A stretch of DNA of 64,000 bases, from the NCBI RefSeq assembly GCF_000702325.1, contig NZ_KL370892.1, positions 1-64,000 on the forward strand, read 5' to 3'. The DNA is from Thiomicrorhabdus sp. Milos-T2 (GTDB taxonomy: Bacteria > Pseudomonadota > Gammaproteobacteria > Thiomicrospirales > Thiomicrospiraceae). Both the position numbers and the translations under genes were made by a program. The notes below the pieces were generated by a model that was given only the letters and a program-made list of their open reading frames with translations, did no database searches and was not told the DNA's origin. Position 1 is the first letter of the stretch. Each line of letters begins with the position of its first letter. Shown piece by piece: positions 35,777 through 44,478 of this stretch.

Positions 35777-38020
35777 ATGTCTACTAATTCGCAAATTCTT
35801 GAACAAAACCAAAATACCCCACTTAATAATGATGTCATCGACCTGCTCCCGTTAATAAAGTTAGTGTGGCGAAGAAAATGGCGGATTATAAGTCTAGTTT
35901 TTGTTGTCATGCTGCTAACAGCGTTAGTAGTCATGAGCATAGCTCCAACTTATCAAGCCTCAGCAACAATGCAAATTGAAGAAAAAGGTTCCAATGTTGT
36001 CTCTATTGAACAGGTATATGGTCTTGACGGCGGCAGTAGTGAGTATTTACAAACTCAATTTGAACTATTGAAATCAAGAGCTTTAGCGGAAAGTGTCGTT
36101 AAAGACTTAAACTTAACCACCCATAAAGAATTTGATCCCTCACAACAAGAACCCCCATTAATTGACATAAAAGGTTGGCTTAAAGACCTGAATGTAAAAA
36201 AATTAATTCCTGGAGTCACTCCAGAAGAATTAGAAGCCGAGCCACTACCGACAGAACAAGAAATTCTTGATGGTGTTGTCCAATCTTTTATGAAAAAAGT
36301 CTCCATTTCTCCAATAAAAAAGAGTCAATTAGTCGTTATCAAAGTAGATATGACAGACCCCGTTATGGCGGCAAAAGCGGCTAACAAACTAGGCGAAAAC
36401 TTCATTAACAGCCAGTTAGATGCGGCAATGCAAGCCAGCATAACAGCTAGCACCTGGATGAATAGTCGTTTAGAAGAGCTAAAAATTAATCTTCAGAAAT
36501 CAGAAAACAAGCTACAAGCCTTTAAAGAAAAAGAAGGTCTAATCGATGTTGATGGAATAGTCACTGTTTCCGCCAATGAACTTTCAGCAATCAACCAAAG
36601 ACTCGTTGATGCCCGTAGTAAACGTGCCGAAGCGGAAAGCCAATATCGCCAAGTAAGAACGATTAAAAAGAATGACTGGCAAAAACTATCCAGCGTACCT
36701 GCGGTTTTAAGTAACCCCTTAATCCAAACATTTAAAGCAGAAGAAGCTCGCGCTAAAGCCAAAGTAGAAGAACTTTCAAAACGTTACGGGAAACGCCATC
36801 CTGCTATGCAAGCAGCCTTAAGTGATTTAAATGCGGCTCAAGCCAGCCTTAAATCTCAAGTTGCCCAAATTGTGGCAGGAATTAAGCGCAAATATCAAAT
36901 TGCTGCCGCGAATGAATACTCATTAAAAAGTTCGGTAAAAGAGAATAAAGAACAGATTAAAGACATTTCAAAAAATGAATTTAAGCTTCGTGAACTTCAG
37001 AGAGAAGTAGATTCTAACCAAGCAATATTTGATACCTTTATGACTCGTTTAAAAGAGACGACAGCTACATCAGACCTAAACACAACCAATGCTCGTATTG
37101 TTGATCCAGCTGTTGTACCAAATGAGCCCATCAAACCCAAAAAGCCATTAATTGTGATTTTAGCGGGTCTTTTAACTGGGTTATTAGCAGTATTTTTAAC
37201 GTTGTTATTTAATGCCCTAAATAATACCTTTAAAACAAGTGATGAAGTAGAACAAAAGCTCAACCTACCTGTTTTAGGTATTCTACCTTATATAAAACAC
37301 ACCTCTAAAGACCAAAAGGTCGCTCTAACTTTTCATAAAAATAGCGACAAAATCTTTACCGAATCCGTTAGAACCATTCGCACTAGTGTCATGCTATCTT
37401 CAATAGAAAGTCTTCATAAAGTAGTAGTAGTCACCTCTTCTGTACCTGGTGAAGGTAAAAGTACAGTATCCATTAACTTGGCAGATGCGATTAGCCAAAT
37501 GGAAAACACCCTGCTTATAGAAGCAGATATGCGTCGCCCCACTATGTCAAAAATCCTGGGATTACCTCCTGGCACACCAGGCCTGGCAAATCTAATTGCG
37601 GGCAGCAACACATTTGAAGACTGCGTTAAATCTCTATATGGAGGTATAGACACCATTGTAGCGGGAGTGGTTCCGCCAAACCCTTTAGAGCTACTAGCTT
37701 CGGATCGTTTTAAAGAAATTCTCACTGATCTCTCAACCAAATATGAGCGAATCATAATCGACAGTCCTCCAATTCAAGCAGTGAGCGACTCAATTGTCCT
37801 CTCAACTTATGCAGACTCGGTTATTTATGTAGTCAAATCAGACGATACTAAAACTCAAACCGTTGTTAAAGGTGTAGGCAAATTATTACAAAATAACGCC
37901 CCTATTCGTGGAGTAATTCTTAACCAAGTCGATATCAAAAAAGCCAAAAAACAAGGATACTCTTATGAAGGTTACTACGATTATTATGGTTACAGTGACC
38001 CAAAATCTAAAAAAGCATAA
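35777..38020 (+). CDS. polysaccharide co-polymerase and tyrosine autokinase (Wzc/GumC-like)
   Basis: The 747-residue protein has an N-terminal Wzz region with two membrane spans (about 35-55 and about 458-480), a long coiled-coil periplasmic part, and a cytoplasmic BY-kinase: Walker A PGEGKS (557-562), Walker A' LIEADMRRP, and Walker B IIIDSPP. The tail is a Tyr cluster (YSYEGYYDYYGY) that is the usual autophosphorylation site. It controls chain length and export of polysaccharide. It begins right after the stop of the Wza-like gene, and its phosphatase is encoded next. Confidence 0.93.
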   Translation: MSTNSQILEQNQNTPLNNDVIDLLPLIKLVWRRKWRIISLVFVVMLLTALVVMSIAPTYQASATMQIEEKGSNVVSIEQVYGLDGGSSEYLQTQFELLKSRALAESVVKDLNLTTHKEFDPSQQEPPLIDIKGWLKDLNVKKLIPGVTPEELEAEPLPTEQEILDGVVQSFMKKVSISPIKKSQLVVIKVDMTDPVMAAKAANKLGENFINSQLDAAMQASITASTWMNSRLEELKINLQKSENKLQAFKEKEGLIDVDGIVTVSANELSAINQRLVDARSKRAEAESQYRQVRTIKKNDWQKLSSVPAVLSNPLIQTFKAEEARAKAKVEELSKRYGKRHPAMQAALSDLNAAQASLKSQVAQIVAGIKRKYQIAAANEYSLKSSVKENKEQIKDISKNEFKLRELQREVDSNQAIFDTFMTRLKETTATSDLNTTNARIVDPAVVPNEPIKPKKPLIVILAGLLTGLLAVFLTLLFNALNNTFKTSDEVEQKLNLPVLGILPYIKHTSKDQKVALTFHKNSDKIFTESVRTIRTSVMLSSIESLHKVVVVTSSVPGEGKSTVSINLADAISQMENTLLIEADMRRPTMSKILGLPPGTPGLANLIAGSNTFEDCVKSLYGGIDTIVAGVVPPNPLELLASDRFKEILTDLSTKYERIIIDSPPIQAVSDSIVLSTYADSVIYVVKSDDTKTQTVVKGVGKLLQNNAPIRGVILNQVDIKKAKKQGYSYEGYYDYYGYSDPKSKKA
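37577..37586. repeat. CCAGGCCTGG palindrome, copy 10
   Basis: Coding copy in the Wzc-like gene, read as Pro-Gly-Leu. Confidence 0.85.
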
Positions 38021-38062
38021 TTCACTTAACTTAAGTTAAGTTAAGTAAAGTTAGGTTAAATT

Positions 38063-38785
38063 ATGTACGACCTACATAACCATCTTCTACCCGGCATTGA
38101 CGATGGCGCACCAGACCTAGCAACTTCTATTGAACTTGCTAAAGTTGCCATCGAAGAAGGCTTCACCCATATGGTATGCACACCGCATATTCATCCTGGG
38201 AGATATGACAACACTCTTGATTCAATCGATAATGCCCTAAAGCAGTTTAAAGCCGAACTACAAACCCAAAAACTTAACCTACAAGTTAGTGCCGCCGCCG
38301 AAGTTCGTATTGGGCCAGAAATACTCCAAGCAGTAAAACTAAATACCCTGCCGTTTCTTGGCGAATGGAATAACCAAAACGTATTACTGCTTGAATTTCC
38401 CAATAACATGATTCCTATTGGTAGTGACAACCTAACAAAGTGGTTACTCTCCCAAAACATCGTACCAATCATTGCTCATCCAGAGCGTAATCAAGCCATT
38501 ATCGACAACCCTAACAAACTAAAACCCTTTTTAGACCAAGGCTGCCTAACCCAACTTACCGCCAGTGCCTTAACCGGTAACTTTGGCATGCAATCAAAAG
38601 CATTTGCAGAACAACTTTTGTTAGAAGACAAAATCACAATAATGGCCACCGATGCTCACAATAAACGCTATCGCCGGCCTGTTATACAAGAAAGCCTACA
38701 AATAGCCATTGATTTAATCGGAGAAACCAAAGCAAAAAAACTAGTGCTAGACAACCCGATTGAAATCACCAAAAACAAATTTTAA
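38063..38785 (+). CDS. CpsB/CapC-type manganese tyrosine phosphatase
   Basis: The 240-residue PHP-fold protein has the metal-binding motifs DLHNHLLPGIDDG (3-15), TPHIHPG, HPERN and TDAHN. It should remove phosphate from the Tyr tail of the Wzc-like kinase just upstream, setting the phosphorylation cycle that governs polymer length. In most Gram-negatives a low-molecular-weight phosphatase (Wzb) does this, so the PHP type is notable. Confidence 0.9.
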   Translation: MYDLHNHLLPGIDDGAPDLATSIELAKVAIEEGFTHMVCTPHIHPGRYDNTLDSIDNALKQFKAELQTQKLNLQVSAAAEVRIGPEILQAVKLNTLPFLGEWNNQNVLLLEFPNNMIPIGSDNLTKWLLSQNIVPIIAHPERNQAIIDNPNKLKPFLDQGCLTQLTASALTGNFGMQSKAFAEQLLLEDKITIMATDAHNKRYRRPVIQESLQIAIDLIGETKAKKLVLDNPIEITKNKF

Positions 38786-38814
38786 ACACTCTACGCGGTT
38801 AAACCCAAAAAAGG

Positions 38815-39430
38815 TCAAAACAAAGCTTATCCAGTCAAGCTGGATAATGACGTAATGAAAAGATTACCTGATAAAGTCGGGTAATGACGAACCACTAGAC
38901 TGTCATTGCGAGGAGCAAAGCGACGTGGCAATCCATGAACACACACCATCATCCTCGAGCTTGAGAAACTCCGTCATCCTCGGGCTCGACCCGGGGATCT
39001 TGCAAAGGCATAGCAAACATCAAACTTAATCCCTGGATTACTACGCTTCACTCGTAATGACAAAAACAAAAAACTTCGCGTCTTCGTGACTTCGTGGTGA
39101 ATCAATCCCGGCATGCTCAAGCCTGAACAACTCCGTCATCCTCGGGCTTGACCCGGGGATCTTACAAAGGCAAACACAGATTATCCAGTCAAGCTGGATA
39201 ATGACGTAATGAAACAGATTACCAATCTAGTAACGTAATAACGAACCCTCAAACCGTCATTGCGAGGAGCAAAGCGACGTGGCAATCCATGAACACACAC
39301 CGTCATCCTCGGGTTTAAGCAACTCCGTCATCCTCGGGCTCGGCCCGGGTTTCTTACAAAGGAAAACACAGATTACCCAGTCAAGCTGGATAATGACGTA
39401 ATGAAAAAGGTTACCTGATCAAGTCGTGTA
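38815..39430. repeat. mosaic intergenic repeat block 1
   Basis: Four modules recur: ATTATCCAGTCAAGCTGGATAAT (read in two arms), GATTACCTGAT-AA-GTCGGGTAATGAC, CATTGCGAGGAGCAAAGCGACGTGGCAATC (in parts) and CGTCATCCTCGGGCTTGACCCGGGGATCTT (in parts). Two to three sets are present. The same modules recur at 60.75, 61.7 and 63.45 kb. No gene lies in this 730-base gap. Confidence 0.85.
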
Positions 39431-39479
39431 ATAACGTAATAATAGAAATTATTTGATAAGTGTGGCGCAACAAAAAAAT

Positions 39480-39497
39480 GGTACACTATTCGGTACA
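39480..39497. promoter_or_regulatory. candidate autoregulatory operator of the Phd/YefM-type pair
   Basis: Two GGTACA half-sites (39480 and 39492) are 12 bases apart just before the antitoxin start. YefM/Phd antitoxins bind paired TGTACA-like sites overlapping their own promoter. Confidence 0.45.
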
Positions 39498-39517
39498 TCA
39501 AGTAAAAGGATACCGTT

Positions 39518-39775
39518 ATGCTAGTAACAGCAACCGAAGCTAGAAAAACTTTTTTTGAACTCATTAAACAAACCAACCAGCAACATGAAATTTTTGAGAT
39601 CCAACACAAGTCTGGTAACGCCATAATCATGTCGGCTCAAGACTATGAAAGTTTACAAGAAACATTACACCTTTTGTCTCAGCCAGATTTTAAACAGAAG
39701 TTTAATCAATCTTTACAAGAAGCCGATGCAGGGCAGGTTTCAAGTTTTGAAGAAGTCTTTGGTGAGCCCTTGTGA
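39518..39775 (+). CDS. type II antitoxin, Phd/YefM family
   Basis: The 85-residue protein has the Phd/YefM N-terminal DNA-binding fold (TATEARKTFFELIKQ) and IIMSAQDYESLQETLHLL, then an acidic tail that would wrap the toxin. Its stop codon overlaps the toxin start, so the two are translationally coupled. It lies inside the exopolysaccharide locus, between repeat block 1 and the vpsP-like gene. Confidence 0.9.
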   Translation: MLVTATEARKTFFELIKQTNQQHEIFEIQHKSGNAIIMSAQDYESLQETLHLLSQPDFKQKFNQSLQEADAGQVSSFEEVFGEPL

Positions 39776-40035
39776 GCTGTCAAAACTATCAAATTGAATT
39801 TACCAAACAAGCCCAAAAAGATATTACAAAGTTAAGCCCAAAACTCAAAAACAAACTAAAAGACATACTCAGAAATAAAATATCAATCATGCCTGAAACA
39901 GGCAAACCATTAGTTGGTGACTTAAAAGGCTACTATTCCGTTCGTTTGAGTTTTCAGGACCGTATTGTTTATAGAATAGAACATAATTGTTGCGTTGTAT
40001 TAGTAGTACGCGCAAAAACGCATTATGAAGAATAG
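39772..40035 (+). CDS. type II toxin, RelE/YoeB superfamily
   Basis: The 87-residue protein has the RelE/ParE fold pattern: IEFTKQAQKDITKLSPKLK, then GDLKGYYSVRLSFQDRIVYRI and the C-terminal RAKTHYE, where the final His-Tyr is typical of mRNA-cleaving YoeB-type toxins. It probably cuts mRNA on the ribosome. The GTG start overlaps the antitoxin stop by four bases. Both proteins look intact, so this pair is likely functional. Confidence 0.88.
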   Translation: MSCQNYQIEFTKQAQKDITKLSPKLKNKLKDILRNKISIMPETGKPLVGDLKGYYSVRLSFQDRIVYRIEHNCCVVLVVRAKTHYEE

Positions 40036-40195
40036 ATTTAAATTAACAATTTAATTTTATCAACCATAAAACTTAGACCGTCCAAACAAGATAAGAGAAA
40101 GGCTTTTTAGCGAGTCCCACCCTTAATCTAAAACTGTTTGGCAAAGTCTAAAGCATTGGATTAATATAGAAACAAGCTAATTAGAAGATTTTGCA

Positions 40196-40540
40196 ATGAG
40201 ACTCGCAGATCATCAAATTCAAACTATCACAACAACTGTGCATCATTGTCTTGATGAGCAAGCACAAGTAAAACTGTTTGGATCCAGAACAGATGACAAC
40301 GCAAAAGGTGGAGAAATTGATTTACTTCTCTATGCCGAATCTAAAGCCTTTAATCCACCACTTACACTAAGACTAGTTGAAGACCTAGAGCATGAACCAG
40401 ACTTATCTTTAAGACTAGAAGCTTTTACAAGCCGATTTTGTCGACTACAAGATACGCTTGGAGATAAACTGTTACCTAATTTATTAGAAACCCTGCAAGA
40501 GCCTAAAAGTCCTTTTCTAGTTAACCTACAAAAAATCTGA
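40196..40540 (+). CDS. minimal nucleotidyltransferase-like protein, solitary
   Basis: The 114-residue protein carries a nucleotidyltransferase motif FGSR...GGEIDLLLY, in which the usual DxD is Glu-x-Asp. MNT proteins normally pair with a HEPN toxin, which they modify. No HEPN gene is next to it, so this could be an orphan or work elsewhere. It lies in the interrupted part of the exopolysaccharide locus. Confidence 0.68.
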   Translation: MRLADHQIQTITTTVHHCLDEQAQVKLFGSRTDDNAKGGEIDLLLYAESKAFNPPLTLRLVEDLEHEPDLSLRLEAFTSRFCRLQDTLGDKLLPNLLETLQEPKSPFLVNLQKI

Positions 40541-40575
40541 AAAATATCAGAATAATCAGACAAAGATATAACAAA

Positions 40576-41301
40576 ATGACAAGCAGCCATACACTACAAA
40601 CCAAAGACAAAAAACTTAAAGCCATAAGCCTAATATTTATAGCAGGGCTGGTAATTTTTGTAAGCACTAAAATGCTACTCTCTAGCCTATACGGCTTACA
40701 AACCACTCTTTTTTTAGAAGATTGGCAAAACAAAGCCAAAATATCAGACCAAATCGCCTTTAAACCGATTGACCAGGCCTGGTCAAATGCCAATCAAGCT
40801 AGCCAAAAAGCCATTAACATGAGTCCTGTAAACAACGCCTTTTTACAAGAAAGTGCGGGCAAAATTTATCAATGGAAAACATACGATCAACCGTTCGGTA
40901 ATCAAGCAAGTCAAAGCAATAGAGTACAAGCTTTAGAAGCCTTCAGAAAACAAACCAAAATTACGCCAAAATGGCCCAAAGCCTGGTTAAACCTATTAGC
41001 CGTTAAAATAGAATTAAACGAGTATGATAAAGAGTTCTATAACGCTTTTAATATGGCAAAAATAACCGCTAATCAAAATCCAGAAGTAAGCACTCAGTTC
41101 ACACTACTAAGTATCCAGGCCTGGTCAAATGTAAACAACTCAGCCAAAAACCAAGTGCTAAAAAACATTATTAACGAAGCCGGCCTAGGCAAAAAACAAA
41201 GCCAAGACCTCAAGCCACTATTACAAGCCTATAACTTACTAGAAGTCAGCTGCATTTACGCAAGAGCCATCAAAGAAAACACCTACGAGTTGTGTAAATA
41301 A
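40576..41301 (+). CDS. VpsP-like exopolysaccharide biosynthesis protein
   Basis: The 241-residue protein has one N-terminal membrane span (about 17-37) and a helical periplasmic part with TPR-like features (SQKAINMSPVNNAFLQESAG; KITPKWPKAWLNLLAVK). VpsP-type proteins occur in exopolysaccharide loci. Its placement after the toxin pair and the nucleotidyltransferase suggests it once followed the phosphatase gene directly. Two CCAGGCCTGG copies each encode Gln-Ala-Trp here. Confidence 0.65.
   Translation: MTSSHTLQTKDKKLKAISLIFIAGLVIFVSTKMLLSSLYGLQTTLFLEDWQNKAKISDQIAFKPIDQAWSNANQASQKAINMSPVNNAFLQESAGKIYQWKTYDQPFGNQASQSNRVQALEAFRKQTKITPKWPKAWLNLLAVKIELNEYDKEFYNAFNMAKITANQNPEVSTQFTLLSIQAWSNVNNSAKNQVLKNIINEAGLGKKQSQDLKPLLQAYNLLEVSCIYARAIKENTYELCK
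40773..40782. repeat. CCAGGCCTGG palindrome, copy 11
   Basis: Coding copy, extended to GACCAGGCCTGGTC, read as Gln-Ala-Trp in the vpsP-like gene. Confidence 0.85.
41115..41124. repeat. CCAGGCCTGG palindrome, copy 12, last before the island
   Basis: Coding copy (Gln-Ala-Trp) near the end of the vpsP-like gene. The next copy is 18 kb away at 59,218. Confidence 0.85.
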
Positions 41302-41390
41302 AAAACAGATTACATGACTTGATCGAGTAATGATGCCAAAGTTGAATAATGACGTTAGATATTATAGAAATGTAGCTTGTTTTGTAAAAA

Positions 41391-41510
41391 ATTGGCTTAT
41401 TGTGACTTGTTGAAATTTTGGCATGATGTATACCAAAAGAGTTCTCTTTTGATGTATGAGAAGTCGAAATTTTCAAACGGGTTCTTAACACTTCTACCTT
41501 AAGCGCAACT
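41391..41510 (+). pseudogene. vapB relic with remains of its promoter
   Basis: The stretch 41433-41490 translates to PKEFSFDV-stop-EVEIFKR, matching residues PKEFRFDVSEVEIFKR of the intact vapB at 61009. The stop (TGA) falls where the intact gene has Ser (TCA). Upstream, 41391-41431 resembles the vapB promoter region at 60922 (GTGACTTGTTGA, GATGTATAC), but the first third of the gene is missing between them. No vapC follows. The rest of the 41302-41661 gap has one degenerate repeat module and nothing else. Confidence 0.72.
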
Positions 41511-41661
41511 TGACTAAAGTTGATGGCCTTATGCTAGAAGTTTTTAAAACGAGGCAACATCATTTTTTAATTCGACATGAGACATGTCTATAATGAACTT
41601 TTTAATTTTTTTCATGACTCTATTTTAAGTTAACCAACTCCAAATGATCATTAAGACGGTC

Positions 41662-42312
41662 CTAATTACTTGGTACAGGCAATTCCCCATCAACCAAAAA
41701 TTTCTCAATAGAAAACTCAGTGCTTTTATCTGGATAAGCTGAGCAGAAAAACAAAATACTATCAGAAGTCTGTTTAATTTCCCATTCAACCATTTCGTCA
41801 GGTTTTACACTTTTAATTGCGTCAATATCAAAAACGCCAATATCTTCAGCATGTGTACATCTGGCAGAGGTATAAGAAAACACTTGCACACCTTGCTCTC
41901 TCATTTGTTTGCCGGTTCTTTGAGATTTATTGTAGTCCTGTTTATCACATATAGATTTGTCACCCTTTAAATCCACAAAGCAATCAGATTCAATTCCAAC
42001 ACCAAACGAAGTCTTGTGATTAATAATAATATCCTCAAAAGGTTTAAGCATGCGGCTTGCAAAATAAAAAATATAAAAAGCAGACTAACACAAAGCACTA
42101 TTTAAACTTAAACCTGCATAAAACAATGACGGCTCAAATCGTGTGGCAAAGCGTGAACCATGATTGAGAGGTGGATAACGAAAAGGGGTTTGAATTAAAT
42201 AGTGACGCTCACCTGATTTAGGCTTCGTGTTGTCTATCAACGCTTCAAGCAAAGACTGCTCTTCAAAAGAATCGACAATCTTCATGGTAGCTACTTTCTC
42301 TTGAGATTCCAC
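41662..42312 (-). pseudogene. RES-domain toxin, disrupted by an in-frame stop
   Basis: Two open segments in the same frame (42312-42085 and 42051-41662) join into one RES-domain toxin: RIVESQEKVATMKIVD, then TPFRYPPLNHGSRF and RFEPSLFYAGLSLNSALC, a TAG at 42087-42085, then SAFYIFYFASR and the C-terminal part. In RES toxins the sequence after SLFY usually reads about TALAE, so the TAG sits at the conserved Glu. RES toxins degrade NAD+. The matching Xre antitoxin lies upstream and is intact. No normal start codon precedes the conserved RIVES segment, so the start may also be lost. Confidence 0.8.
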
Positions 42313-42356
42313 AATGCGATGGCCAGTTAATTGGCACTGGCTAAGTGAAAAAACTA

Positions 42357-42710
42357 CTAAGCATGACCTCGCATTTCATCAAGGTACTGAACAACCTCAA
42401 CTAAACCTATCCAACTTGCCATGATAGAGACAGGCTTCTGCTTTTGGAAATCTTGGTTCTCAGTATTAAGCCAATGATACATTGCCTTTTTAGAACCGCC
42501 AAACAAAGCATATAAAGAGCGATATACACGAATCAATAACAGAGCAGCTTCATATGATTTGTTCTCTTTCATGTCACCTTTTTTACCAATGCGAAACACA
42601 GTACTGGCATCCGCACCAATAATTCCACCCACAACTTCATTAGAAATTGAAAACTCTTCTTTAACATTCATTAAGGCTTTTGCAACCACTTGTGTTTTTT
42701 CAACTGTCAT
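42357..42710 (-). CDS. Xre/MbcA/ParS-type antitoxin (DUF2384)
   Basis: The 117-residue protein has the N-terminal Xre-like DNA-binding part (SNEVVGGIIGADASTVFRI) and the ParS/MbcA toxin-binding part (LLIRVYRSLYALFGGSKKAMYHWLNTENQDF...PVSIM). This family neutralises RES toxins and represses its own operon. It stays intact while the toxin after it is broken, the order expected as a pair decays, because antitoxin loss first would be lethal. Confidence 0.88.
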   Translation of the reverse strand: MTVEKTQVVAKALMNVKEEFSISNEVVGGIIGADASTVFRIGKKGDMKENKSYEAALLLIRVYRSLYALFGGSKKAMYHWLNTENQDFQKQKPVSIMASWIGLVEVVQYLDEMRGHA

Positions 42711-42883
42711 TCTTTTTTCCAGGTTGAGATTGTAGATTATCTTTTTTCAGATTAAAGCTTAGAGGCTATTTCTATAAGATCAATAACAGACTTTTGTGCT
42801 TAACTTAAAGGGTCTTGTTTATGTTTTAAGATTCACATAACCTTTAACTGATGATTCCTTAAGCAGGAGTTAATAACATGCTT

Positions 42884-43081
42884 CTAATATATAAACCTTA
42901 GTAAGCCGACCTTGACTAAGCCAGAAGGCAAACCGAATTCAGGATAAAACGTTAACGTATCCATTGTCTTAGCCAGTCCATCATAATAATCTTTAGATTG
43001 AGCTATACCAAAATGATTGATCGCATAAATCAGAATGTTCTACAAATCCGTTTAAGCTTCTAGTGTCAACACAACATCCAT
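42884..43081 (-). pseudogene. ParE-family toxin relic
   Basis: Read from an ATG at 43081, the frame gives MDVVLTLEA-stop-TDL-stop-NILIYAINHFG, then AQSKDYYDGLAKTMDTL and YPEFG, ending at 42884. This matches the ParE pattern (LT-eA--DL--I--Y----G-aQA--Y---L---P--G). Two nonsense codons and loss of the C-terminal strand make it non-functional. No ParD-like antitoxin is visible upstream. The rest of the 42711-43283 gap shows nothing. Confidence 0.62.
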
Positions 43082-43283
43082 TAACTTGATGAATTAATGC
43101 CAGGAATCCTTAAGTCACAATCAAGAGCCATACAAGCTGAGTCATACACACAGACATTTCAACTACCCATATATCCTCAATAGCCATTTGTTAATGATAA
43201 TGTCGAATCAAGATTATCAATCATAGAAATAAATAGAAGCTTTATTTATCACTACTAGAAAAATGAGCAGTTTCTCATTTTTT

Positions 43284-43769
43284 TTATTGAGCCAAAAAAA
43301 GGATTATGAATAAAGAATAAATTCCCCAAAAATGCCAATACAAAAATTTATTCTGAGAATAGCTATTGGGCTCAGAAATGTGTTTCTTAATAGCTTTTAA
43401 TAACAGATTATTTCTCTTCTGAAATTCTGACCTTTTCCTAGAACATAGGGCAAGGTTAGTTGCTTCAGTATCTTTCTTTATATCAATCAAAGCATTAGCA
43501 AAAAGGTTTGAATCTTCTTCAGATAATCTTTTTAACTCTGTTAGCAATATTCCATTATTGATCAAATACCTTTCATTATTATTTGCAGCCTTTGAGGTAA
43601 TATATAAAAGTATAAAAATTGGGTCATCATCAGGGTAATCTTTCAAGGCATCATAGATCTGTCCTTTATTTTTATCAGAACCAAGTTCTCTAAAAACCAA
43701 ATCCTTAATTGATACCTTTTCAATTTGTTCTGACTGTTTTCTTTCAAACTTCTCAAATAACATAACCAT
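43284..43769 (-). CDS. unknown protein with C-terminal membrane span (TraM-like position)
   Basis: The 161-residue protein is soluble and charged for most of its length and ends with one hydrophobic segment (about 140-158, FWGIYSLFIILFL). The ATG at 43769 has GGAGG eight bases upstream and overlaps the stop of the ATPase gene. Following a P-loop ATPase, a small C-terminally anchored protein recalls traM of the IncP traKLM set, but I see no diagnostic motif. Confidence 0.55.
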   Translation of the reverse strand: MVMLFEKFERKQSEQIEKVSIKDLVFRELGSDKNKGQIYDALKDYPDDDPIFILLYITSKAANNNERYLINNGILLTELKRLSEEDSNLFANALIDIKKDTEATNLALCSRKRSEFQKRNNLLLKAIKKHISEPNSYSQNKFLYWHFWGIYSLFIILFLAQ

Positions 43770-43770
43770 A

Positions 43771-44466
43771 TCAAGCCTCCAAAAGTTGCAGAACGATTTC
43801 AATATCTTGTCGCTTCAAAGCTTCAAAAAATTGATTTAATTGAATACGTTGTAAAACTGGCAATCTAATCAAAGCCTCTGCTAAACTCTCATCTTCTTTA
43901 ATCAGTCTCATAACATTTTCATGTATCACATCAAACTCAAAAACGGGGTACGAATTTAGTGCCTTTGAAATCTTAGCTGTGCCAAAAAAGCGATTTTTCA
44001 CGAGATAAATTTCATGAGCATATTTAGCTAATTTTCCATGCATAACCTTTTCAGCTTGCTTTATGGCAACTTCAGTTTTAAATAAGCTATAAAAGATAAC
44101 AAGACGGAAGCCCAGTTCTTTGCAAGCCATTCCAAGCAGTTCGCCCACGTCTTCTAAAACATCACTAGCCCCAGCAGGGGTATTAATAACAATGTGTTCT
44201 ACATCGGTTGAATCGATTAACTCGAAAAGCTGAGCAATTAAATCTCGAGAAGATCCCGCACCTGATATGGGTGCTGATGCGACTTGTGCATATTCAGAAA
44301 GCTCAAACCTAGGTCCCACATCAGGCTGCCCCCCATTTTCATTTGCATCTGACTCTATTAACAAAAATGGCTGTTTATTCATTTCAAAAAAACTTCCAAT
44401 CGTATTGGCAACAAAGCTTTTACCTGTGCCCCCTTTATCACCGTGGCTTAAATAAATCGTTTTCAT
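43771..44466 (-). CDS. ParA/MinD-like P-loop ATPase (TraL-like)
   Basis: The 231-residue protein has a deviant Walker A KGGTGKS (11-17) and the lines HIVINTPAGASD for Walker B, as in the SIMIBI class. TraL proteins of IncP-type mobilisation regions are of this kind, as are partition ATPases. No ParB-type partner is seen nearby. It sits between a small DNA-binding-like protein and a C-terminally anchored protein, all co-directional with overlaps or short gaps. This suggests a traKLM-like mobilisation accessory set. Confidence 0.72.
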   Translation of the reverse strand: MKTIYLSHGDKGGTGKSFVANTIGSFFEMNKQPFLLIESDANENGGQPDVGPRFELSEYAQVASAPISGAGSSRDLIAQLFELIDSTDVEHIVINTPAGASDVLEDVGELLGMACKELGFRLVIFYSLFKTEVAIKQAEKVMHGKLAKYAHEIYLVKNRFFGTAKISKALNSYPVFEFDVIHENVMRLIKEDESLAEALIRLPVLQRIQLNQFFEALKRQDIEIVLQLLEA

Positions 44467-44478
44467 AGTATTCTCCTT

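Noticed and set aside
43082-43283. ParD-like antitoxin upstream of the ParE relic
   Set aside because: All frames on the minus strand are closed early and show no antitoxin pattern.
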